Origin: JACRFW01 sp964531745
Lineage (GTDB): Bacteria > Patescibacteriota > Patescibacteriia > Magasanikbacterales > GWA2-37-8
Assembly: GCA_964531745.1 (NCBI GenBank)
Contig: CAZHFX010000017.1
Location: forward strand, 1 to 19,042
Length of the DNA stretch: 19,042 nucleotides
Direction: 5' to 3'
Shown piece after piece: positions 14,164 to 19,042 of this stretch (position 1 is its first letter; each line of letters begins with the position of its first letter). The notes below the pieces were generated by a model. The model saw only the letters and a program-made list of their open reading frames with translations. It made no database searches and was not told the DNA's origin. The translations under genes were made by a program, and so were the position numbers.

Positions 14164-15540
14164 ATGCCCCCCAATGATCTCATGGAAAAAATCATGTCGC
14201 TCTGCAAGCGCCGCGGTTTTATTTTTCCCGGCAGTGAAATTTATGGCGGCCTGGCCAATAGCTGGGACTACGGCCCGCTTGGCCACCAGCTTAAACAAAA
14301 TATTAAAAAAGCCTGGTGGAAATTTTTTGTCCAAGAACGCGCTGATATGGTGCCGATGGACGCGGCCATCATCATGAACCCCAAAGTCTGGGAAGCCTCC
14401 GGCCATTTGCAAAATTTTAGCGATCTGCTTACCGAATGCAAAATCTGCCACCACCGTTTTCGCGCCGACCACCTGCTGGAGGCCGCGAGCGCCGAGCCGC
14501 AGTACGACAAAGAGCCGATGAAAACCATTGCCGATGTAAAATGCCCGGATTGCGGCGGGGAGCTCACCCAGGCCAAGAGCTTTAATTTGATGTTTAAAAC
14601 TTTCCTCGGCACCACCGAGGATTCTTCCCCCGTGGCGTATCTCCGGCCCGAAACCGCCGGCGGCATGTTTGTTAACTTCAAAAATATCCAAACTACCACT
14701 CGCCGCCGCCTGCCCTTTGGCATCGCCCAAATCGGCAAAAATTTTCGCAACGAAATTACTCCCGGCAATTTCATCTTCCGCACTCGCGAATTTGAGATTG
14801 GCGAATTTGAGTATTTTATCAAACCAGAGGAGTGGCCGAAGGTTTTTGAAATGTGGCTCTCGGAAATCAAGCGTTGGTGGAAAGATATTATGCAGATTAA
14901 CATGGATAATTTGGTTTGGCACGAAATTCCAGACGGGGAGCGAGCGCACTATTCCAAGCGCACCGTGGATATTGAATATAAGTATCCGTTCGGCGTGAAG
15001 GAGCTTCACGGCATTGCTTACCGCACCGATTTTGATTTGACCCGCCACGAAACCGTCAGCGGAGCGGATTTACATTATACCGATCCGGAAACCAATGAAA
15101 AATATATTCCTCATGTCATTGAACCGACTTTCGGCATTGACCGGATGTTGCTGGTGGCCTTGCTGGAAGCCTACCACGAAGAAGAAGCTCCGACCGCCAA
15201 GGAAGGGGAGACGGAAGCGCGCGTAGTAATGAAGTTCCCCAAGCATTTAGCGCCGGTGCAAGTGGCGGTGTTGCCGCTGTCCAAGAAAGAAGAGCTTTCT
15301 AGCGCCGCTAAACAAGCGGCCGCTGATTTGCGCCATGATTTTATGGTGGACTATGACGAAACCCAAAGTATCGGCAAGCGCTATCGCCGCCAAGATGAAA
15401 TTGGCACGCCTTATTGCGTTACTTTTGATTTTGATTCTCTAGAAGATAAAAAAGTGACCGTGCGCGACCGCGACACCATGCAACAAGAGCGCGTCGCTAT
15501 TGCCGAGCTTGTGGGGTATCTTAAAGATAAGTTCAATTAA
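14164..15540 (+). CDS. glyS: Glycyl-tRNA synthetase, class II homodimer type
   Basis: Charges tRNA-Gly. This is the single-chain alpha2 enzyme found in Thermus, Gram-positives, archaea and eukaryotes, not the alpha2beta2 form of E. coli. Visible: FIFPGSEIYGGLANSWDYGP near the N-terminus, ADMVPMDAAIIMNPKVWEAS (motif 1 region), motif 2 NFRNEITPGNFIFRTREFE from about residue 193, and motif 3 with GIDRM near residue 324. Two Cys pairs, C92/C95 (CKICHH) and C127/C130 (CPDCGG), form an insertion zinc knuckle. The anticodon-binding domain occupies the last 110 residues, including DYDETQSIGKRYRRQDEIGT. At 458 aa it is a normal length for the type. It is followed after 7 bp by the protease gene. Confidence 0.96.
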   Translation: MPPNDLMEKIMSLCKRRGFIFPGSEIYGGLANSWDYGPLGHQLKQNIKKAWWKFFVQERADMVPMDAAIIMNPKVWEASGHLQNFSDLLTECKICHHRFRADHLLEAASAEPQYDKEPMKTIADVKCPDCGGELTQAKSFNLMFKTFLGTTEDSSPVAYLRPETAGGMFVNFKNIQTTTRRRLPFGIAQIGKNFRNEITPGNFIFRTREFEIGEFEYFIKPEEWPKVFEMWLSEIKRWWKDIMQINMDNLVWHEIPDGERAHYSKRTVDIEYKYPFGVKELHGIAYRTDFDLTRHETVSGADLHYTDPETNEKYIPHVIEPTFGIDRMLLVALLEAYHEEEAPTAKEGETEARVVMKFPKHLAPVQVAVLPLSKKEELSSAAKQAAADLRHDFMVDYDETQSIGKRYRRQDEIGTPYCVTFDFDSLEDKKVTVRDRDTMQQERVAIAELVGYLKDKFN

Positions 15541-15547
15541 TTTGGCT

Positions 15548-16840
15548 ATGTTTCATCTCTCCAAATTAAAAAACGGCATCACGCTCATTTCCGTGCCGCT
15601 CCAGGGCACGCGCGCGGCCACCGTGCTCGCCATGTTTCCGGTGGGGTCGCGCTACGAAACGCGCCATCTCTCCGGCGCGGCGCATTTTGTGGAGCACATG
15701 CTTTTCAAAGGCACGTTGAAACGCCCGGAAGCTGTTGATATTTCGCGCGCGCTTGAAGCCGCGGGCGCGGATTATAATGCCTTCACTAACAAAGATTATA
15801 CCGGTTATTACGTCAAAATTGCCGGCGATAAGCAGGAGATCGCCTATGATCTTCTCTCCGATATGCTTTATCATTCAGTTTTGGCCCCGGAAGAAGTGGA
15901 AAAGGAAAAAGGGGCCATCGTGGAGGAGTTGCGCATGTATAAAGACAACCCGACTATGGCGGTCAGTCTTTTGGCCGATGAACTGGACTTTGGCGATTGT
16001 CCGTTGGGCTGGGATATCGGCGGCACCGAGTCTACGGTGCGAGGTTTGAGCCGGGAAGATTTATTTCGGTACTACCAAACTCACTATTCGCCTAAAAATA
16101 TGGTGCTGGTGATTTCCGGCGATGTTAAGCCCTCTCAAATTAAAAAATTAATCGCCGCTTTTGCCGGGAAACGCGCTCCCCGGGGCTCTAATTCATTTGT
16201 TTTTTATAAACAGCATTTTGAAAAATTTATCTGGCCGGAAAAACCGCTGGCTTTGAATAGGCGCGTTATGGCCGTGGAAAAGAAGGTTGATCAAACCCAG
16301 GCCGTCTTGAGTTTTCGCGGCCTTCCCAATAACCACTCCGATCGCTTTGCCGCCTCTATTATGCTAAACATTTTAGGCGTTGGCATGAGCTCGCGTCTCT
16401 TTATTGAGGTTAGAGAAAAGCGCGGCCTGGCCTATATGATTAAAGCCGGGAGTAGCTCGTATCGCGATGTTGGAGTAAGCTATATTCAGGCGGGGCTTGA
16501 TCCGGCCCGTTTCGGCGAAGCTTTGCAGGTGATCAAAGGCGAAGTTTTGCGCCTTGCCGCCGAACCGGTTACCAAGCAGGAACTGGCGGATGCTAAAACC
16601 AGTCTTTCCGGCCGCCTGGCTTTAAGCCTGGAAGACAGCAGCGCTCAAGCCGAGTGGTACGCCAAGCAAGTGATGTTTGGGAAGAAAATAGAAACGCCCG
16701 ATGACATCATCCGCTCGTTTAATAAAGTAACGGTGAAACAAGTGCAACAAACAGCCGAGAGACTGTTGCGTTGGGACGAAGTCCGGCTGGCCGCTATCAG
16801 TCCTCTCGCCCAAGAGCAGGTGGTTAAACTCCTGCCATAA
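15548..16840 (+). CDS. M16 family zinc metallopeptidase
   Basis: A 430-residue processing-peptidase-like enzyme. The inverted zinc motif HFVEH is at residues 46-50 (H46, catalytic E49, H50) and the third ligand is in AIVEELRMYKDNP (E126, 76 residues later), so the catalytic half is intact. The second half has the M16_C features LGVGMSSRLFIEVREKRGLA and YIQAG, which complete the clam-shell chamber. Bacterial members usually degrade peptides or signal peptide remnants; the substrate is unknown. The start at 15548 is preferred over the upstream in-frame ATG at 15500, which lies inside glyS. It has no signal peptide, so it probably acts in the cytoplasm. Its stop overlaps a possible early tpiA start. 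Confidence 0.93.
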   Translation: MFHLSKLKNGITLISVPLQGTRAATVLAMFPVGSRYETRHLSGAAHFVEHMLFKGTLKRPEAVDISRALEAAGADYNAFTNKDYTGYYVKIAGDKQEIAYDLLSDMLYHSVLAPEEVEKEKGAIVEELRMYKDNPTMAVSLLADELDFGDCPLGWDIGGTESTVRGLSREDLFRYYQTHYSPKNMVLVISGDVKPSQIKKLIAAFAGKRAPRGSNSFVFYKQHFEKFIWPEKPLALNRRVMAVEKKVDQTQAVLSFRGLPNNHSDRFAASIMLNILGVGMSSRLFIEVREKRGLAYMIKAGSSSYRDVGVSYIQAGLDPARFGEALQVIKGEVLRLAAEPVTKQELADAKTSLSGRLALSLEDSSAQAEWYAKQVMFGKKIETPDDIIRSFNKVTVKQVQQTAERLLRWDEVRLAAISPLAQEQVVKLLP

Positions 16841-16851
16841 TGAATTTTTCT

Positions 16852-17616
16852 ATGGCCTCTTCCGTCAAGCCGGTTTACCTCTTCGCCAATTGGAAAATGT
16901 ATTTGAATTACGACGAAAGCAAAGCGCTGGCGCGAGAATTGAAAAAAGTCGTCAAAAAACTGCCGGAACATTCGCGGGTGGCGGTATTTCCGTCCGCTCT
17001 GGCTTTGGTGGCGGTAAAAGACGAGCTGGCCGGTTCGTCCATCGGCCTCGGCGCCCAAAATATCTATTGGGTGGATCGCGGAGGCTACACGGGCGAAGTG
17101 TCCGCGGCGATGTGCAAAGCGGCTGGAGCCGAGTATGCTTTAGCCGGTCATTCCGAACGTCGCAACATTTTTCACGAAACTAACCACGACGTGCGTCAAA
17201 AAATTGAAGCGCTTTTGGCTGTCGGCATTACGCCGGTTGTGTGTGTTGGCGAAACTTTGAGCGAGCGCGATGGCGGCCTGGCCGAAGAAGCGGTGGAAGC
17301 TCAGATTCGCGCCGCTTTCACCGATATCTCTTGGCCCGCCGGGCGCGAGCTGATTGTTGCTTACGAACCGGTTTGGGCTGTCGGCACAGGAGAAGCCTGC
17401 CCGCCGGAGGAAGCCGGACGCCAGTGTTCGCTTTTGAAGAAAAATATTGCCAGTTTGCTCAAGGACGTGCCGGCGGTATTTCTTTATGGCGGCAGTGTCC
17501 GGCCGGAAAATGTTGCCGATTTTATAAAGCAAAACGACATCGCGGGCGTGCTGGTCGGCGGCGCTTCCGCCAAGATTGAATCCTGGAGCGAAATAATGTC
17601 CGCGGCTGTTGAATAA
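16852..17616 (+). CDS. tpiA: Triose-phosphate isomerase
   Basis: Interconverts dihydroxyacetone phosphate and glyceraldehyde 3-phosphate in glycolysis. Numbering from the ATG at 16852 (254 aa), catalytic residues are K15 in FANWKMYLN, H100 in AGHSERRN and E172 in AYEPVWAVGTG. The phosphate-binding YGGSVRPENV and VLVGGAS are also present. An earlier ATG at 16840 overlaps the protease stop codon (TAATG) and would add four residues; I prefer 16852 because it has the T-ATG context shared by the other starts. There are no other glycolytic genes in the window. TPR-protein translation starts 5 bp after the stop. Confidence 0.96.
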   Translation: MASSVKPVYLFANWKMYLNYDESKALARELKKVVKKLPEHSRVAVFPSALALVAVKDELAGSSIGLGAQNIYWVDRGGYTGEVSAAMCKAAGAEYALAGHSERRNIFHETNHDVRQKIEALLAVGITPVVCVGETLSERDGGLAEEAVEAQIRAAFTDISWPAGRELIVAYEPVWAVGTGEACPPEEAGRQCSLLKKNIASLLKDVPAVFLYGGSVRPENVADFIKQNDIAGVLVGGASAKIESWSEIMSAAVE

Positions 17617-17621
17617 TATCT

Positions 17622-18518
17622 ATGCTTATTTTTTTTCTGGTTCTATTTGCCGCCGGCGTTGTTCTCGTCGCGTTTGTTGTCACCCGCTGGTTGCCGCAGG
17701 TGGCCAATTTAGATATTGAAAATTTGCCGGCGGAAAAGGAAGCGCGAAAAAAAAGGGAGATTATTTTGCGCCGCGTTGAAACCGAGGGCGCGCGGGTGCG
17801 GGAGATTTGGAAAAAACGTTTAACGCCAATTCGGAAAATGTGGGGCTTCTTTCAGCTGGAATTTCGCCGTTATGTGGGGCGAGTGGAACGGCTCTGGCAC
17901 CATGAACAGCGCGCCAGGAAAAAGGGCCGGCTGTTTGCTGTGGTGGCGGCGCCGGTCGCTGAAAAAGTTGGCGCCATCGTCAGCGAAGCCGAGGAACAGT
18001 TTAAGCGCGGCGCCTGGGAGCGGGCGGAAGAGCTCTACATTTCCGCCATTAAAATTAATCAAAAATCCCGTCCGGCGTACCGCGGACTGGCTGACACCTA
18101 CAGCGCCAAAGGCAGTTTGAATGAAGCGCTGGAAACCTATGAATTTCTGTTGCGCCTTGATCCGGATGACGATTCGGTGATGATAAAGATAGCTGACCTC
18201 GCGGAAGGAGAGGGGAATATCGGCAAGGCTATCCAGTATTACCAGCAAGCAGTGGTTATAAACGATTCTTTGTCGCCGCGTTTTTATCATCTGGCCGAGC
18301 TTCTTCTGAAAGTGAATCAGCCCGCTGTCGCCAAAGAAGCGATTCTTTCGGCGGTGGAGCTTGAGCCAAAGAACCCCAAATATCTTGACTTGCTGACCGA
18401 AGTTGGTATACAATGTGGCGACAAGGATTTAGCCAAGCGGAGTTTTGATGAACTTCGGCTGGTGAATTCCAATAATCAAAAATTGTCTATTTTCCAAGAT
18501 CGGATAAATAAGTTGTAG
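17622..18518 (+). CDS. Membrane-anchored TPR-repeat protein
   Basis: A 298-residue protein with one N-terminal membrane segment (IFFLVLFAAGVVLVAFVVT, about residues 2-22). A basic helical or coiled-coil region follows (about 30-105, rich in Arg and Lys), then about five tetratricopeptide repeats from residue 122 to 295. Examples are QFKRGAWERAEELYISAIKI, ADTYSAKGSLNEALETYEFL, GNIGKAIQYYQQAVVI and NQPAVAKEAILSAVEL. TPR arrays bind partner proteins, so it is probably a membrane-bound assembly scaffold with the repeats in the cytoplasm; the partner is unknown. It is the last gene of the long plus-strand run. No terminator with a T tract is visible before the tRNA cluster that starts 47 bp later. 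Confidence 0.88.
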   Translation: MLIFFLVLFAAGVVLVAFVVTRWLPQVANLDIENLPAEKEARKKREIILRRVETEGARVREIWKKRLTPIRKMWGFFQLEFRRYVGRVERLWHHEQRARKKGRLFAVVAAPVAEKVGAIVSEAEEQFKRGAWERAEELYISAIKINQKSRPAYRGLADTYSAKGSLNEALETYEFLLRLDPDDDSVMIKIADLAEGEGNIGKAIQYYQQAVVINDSLSPRFYHLAELLLKVNQPAVAKEAILSAVELEPKNPKYLDLLTEVGIQCGDKDLAKRSFDELRLVNSNNQKLSIFQDRINKL

Positions 18519-18565
18519 CAGTAAATTGCTATCGCTTCGCACCTTGGACAATCTAAATAATTAAC

Positions 18566-18647
18566 GGGCAGATACCGAAGCGGTCAAACGGGGCTGACTG
18601 TAAATCAGCTGGCTACGCCTTCCTAGGTTCGAATCCTAGTCTGCCCA
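18566..18647 (+). tRNA. tRNA-Tyr (anticodon GTA)
   Basis: Complete type II tRNA. The acceptor stem GGGCAGA (18566-18572) pairs with TCTGCCC (18640-18646) and the discriminator is A at 18647. The anticodon stem GCTGA/TCAGC encloses CTGTAAA with anticodon GTA. A long variable arm follows, and the T-arm is CTAGG-TTCGAAT-CCTAG. CCA is not encoded. Its 3' part is repeated downstream at 18693-18756. Confidence 0.95.
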
Positions 18648-18692
18648 CAGGGTATGTTTGGTGACTTTTCTGCGACATTTTTTGCTACAGAA

Positions 18693-18756
18693 AGGTTCGC
18701 CCGGTCATTCGACCGGGCGCCCAGTCGTATGACTGGGCGAATCCTAGTCTGCCCAC
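18693..18756 (+). pseudogene. tRNA-Tyr 3' fragment split by a 40-bp hairpin element
   Basis: AGGTTC (18693-18698) and GAATCCTAGTCTGCCCAC (18739-18756) together equal, without a gap, the 24 bases 18625-18648 of the intact tRNA-Tyr (T-arm, acceptor 3' strand, discriminator and one more base). They are separated only by the 40-bp element at 18699-18738, which sits between TTC and GAA of the T-loop. Upstream of AGGTTC the likeness fades, with perhaps GCTAC shared with the variable arm. It cannot be a functional tRNA. Positions 18649-18692 otherwise show nothing recognisable. Confidence 0.8.
18699..18738. repeat. 40-bp twin-hairpin element in a T-loop copy
   Basis: Two adjacent 20-bp perfect hairpins: GCCCGGTCATTCGACCGGGC (18699-18718) and GCCCAGTCGTATGACTGGGC (18719-18738), each an 8-bp stem with a 4-nt loop. 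They differ at the stem centre and loop but share GCCC..GGGC ends. The outer arms can also pair with each other, so the whole unit can form a cruciform. It is flanked by TTC and GAA. No T tract follows on either strand, so it is not a terminator. Confidence 0.85.
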
Positions 18757-18763
18757 TATGTGC

Positions 18764-18835
18764 GCCGCCTTAGCTCAGCGGTAGAGCAACAGTTTTGTAA
18801 ACTGTAGGTCCAGGGTTCAAGCCCCTGAGGCGGCT
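18764..18835 (+). tRNA. tRNA-Thr (anticodon TGT)
   Basis: A 72-nt cloverleaf: acceptor GCCGCCT/AGGCGGC, D-arm GCTC-AGCGGTA-GAGC, and anticodon stem ACAGT/ACTGT around TTTGTAA with anticodon TGT at 18796-18798. The T-arm is CAGGG-TTCAAGC-CCCTG and the discriminator is T at 18835. CCA is not encoded. It decodes ACA and probably the other ACN codons by wobble, so it is a target for t6A at A37. Confidence 0.95.
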
Positions 18836-18838
18836 CAA

Positions 18839-18894
18839 GGGGCGTGTCGGGCAGGTAAACCGCAGGTCGTCGGTTTGTTCGACTGTTGGCCCCA
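18839..18894 (+). pseudogene. tRNA-like relic
   Basis: The ends GGGGC (18839-18843) and GCCCC followed by A (18889-18894) could form part of an acceptor stem with discriminator. Inside, ACCGCAGGTCGTCGGTT resembles a 3' anticodon stem, variable loop and start of a T-arm, with CGAC completing a shortened T-stem. The D-arm is missing and the anticodon loop is collapsed, so it cannot fold as a tRNA. It is probably a decayed tRNA, of unknown identity. The call is by eye. Confidence 0.35.
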
Positions 18895-18901
18895 ATTATG
18901 T

Positions 18902-18964
18902 ACGCCGTTGTAGCTCCCGCCAAAGGCGGGCAGGCCACGCCAAAGGCGGGCAGGCAGTTGGTAG
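18902..18964 (+). pseudogene. tRNA-Thr(GGT) 5' fragment split by a 39-bp repeat element
   Basis: ACGCCGTTGTAGCTC (18902-18916) and AGTTGGTAG (18956-18964) together equal, without a gap, the 24 bases 19005-19028 that begin the downstream tRNA-Thr(GGT). The 39-bp element at 18917-18955 lies between the 5' D-stem strand GCTC and the D-loop. After 18964 the sequence departs from the tRNA, so the anticodon, T-arm and 3' acceptor strand are missing. The preceding TATGTAC also resembles the TATGTGC before tRNA-Thr(TGT). Positions 18965-19006 show nothing recognisable. Confidence 0.78.
18917..18955. repeat. 39-bp tandem GC-rich hairpin element in a D-arm copy
   Basis: Two near-identical units, CGCCAAAGGCGGGCAGGC at 18918-18935 and again at 18938-18955, repeat with a 20-bp period. 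The first, with its flanking C bases, makes the hairpin CCCGCC-AAA-GGCGGG (18916-18930); the second makes CGCC-AAA-GGCG. It has the same size and two-unit plan as the element at 18699-18738 but a different sequence. From memory, similar GC-rich AAA-loop hairpins are common between genes of Parcubacteria-type genomes; not verified. Confidence 0.82.
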
Positions 18965-19006
18965 TCTTTGTCGTTTAACGGGTTTCATGAACATTTACAA
19001 TTTCAC

Positions 19007-19042
19007 GCCGTTGTAGCTCAGTTGGTAGAGCACCTCCATGGT
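19007..19042 (+). tRNA. tRNA-Thr (anticodon GGT), cut by the window end
   Basis: The 5' half of a tRNA: acceptor strand GCCGTTG (19007-19013), TA, D-arm GCTC-AGTTGGTA-GAGC, A, then anticodon strand CCTCC, AT and GGT at 19040-19042. The position of GGT after the stem and U33 indicates tRNA-Thr for ACC/ACU. The 3' half lies beyond the window. Confidence 0.8.

Noticed and set aside
14152..15048. 298-aa open frame on the minus strand
   Set aside because: Antisense to the well-supported glycyl-tRNA synthetase gene; no recognisable domain, and it arises from codon bias.
18516..18531. TAGCA/TGCTA hairpin as terminator of the long gene run
   Set aside because: Only five base pairs and no T tract.
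18699..18738. Twin hairpins as a transcription terminator
   Set aside because: No T tract on either strand after the stems.
18756..18938. 60-aa open frame on the minus strand
   Set aside because: It reads antisense through tRNA-Thr (PQGLEPWTYSLQ is the usual false translation of a tRNA).
18917..18955. Tandem repeat as a CRISPR remnant
   Set aside because: Only two units with 2 bp between them, no spacers, and the unit sits inside a tRNA copy.
18902..18964. tRNA with an intron in the D-arm
   Set aside because: After the D-loop the sequence does not continue as a tRNA; no anticodon arm, T-arm or acceptor strand follows.
1..19042. Alternative genetic code (UGA = Gly)
   Set aside because: Genes read cleanly with UGA as stop, and the gene ending at 10830 uses it as its terminator.

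Overview
The window looks like a chromosomal segment of a Candidate Phyla Radiation (Patescibacteria) bacterium, most likely of the Parcubacteria/ABY1 type. This rests on protein families and layout only; there is no 16S gene here. The supporting signs are an archaeal-type UMP kinase, a DUF4012 protein, a very short TsaB-like protein, an inactive-looking nucleotidyltransferase fused to a winged helix, a DNA polymerase III delta' without its zinc module, and genes separated by only a few bases. TGA is used as a normal stop, so this is not a UGA-recoding lineage.

Layout. Positions 1-1159 hold the end of a small membrane protein (holin superfamily IV type), a possible 51-residue basic protein and UMP kinase (pyrH), all on the plus strand. 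A near-consensus promoter embedded in the last codons of pyrH drives a structured leader with an intrinsic attenuator, then rplJ and rplL (1347-2260). A bidirectional terminator (2281-2310) separates rplL from a convergent 772-residue membrane protein on the minus strand (2306-4624). Divergent, overlapping promoters at 4637-4687 separate that gene from a run of 14 plus-strand genes (4730-18518), mostly spaced by 1-50 bases.

The long run contains: a winged-helix protein and a TsaB-like protein; an envelope block (family 2 glycosyltransferase, DUF4012 protein, MreB, family 4 glycosyltransferase); DNA polymerase III delta' with its own promoter; a seven-Asp-box propeller protein; ribosome recycling factor; a secreted YpmS-like protein; glycyl-tRNA synthetase; an M16 zinc protease; triose-phosphate isomerase; and a membrane-anchored TPR protein. 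Ribosome function, envelope synthesis and core metabolism are interleaved. The usual bacterial partners (rplKA and rpoBC around rplJL, tsf-pyrH-frr, mreBCD) are not kept together.

The last 0.5 kb is a tRNA cluster: tRNA-Tyr(GTA), tRNA-Thr(TGT) and the 5' half of tRNA-Thr(GGT) cut by the window edge. Between them lie three tRNA relics. Two of these are 24-nt exact copies of pieces of the neighbouring tRNAs, each split by a roughly 40-bp two-unit hairpin element, one in the T-loop and one in the D-arm. This is the most unusual structure in the window.

A second window-wide pattern concerns translation starts. They have essentially no Shine-Dalgarno sequence, yet every well-determined start codon is preceded by T, suggesting a lineage-specific initiation context.
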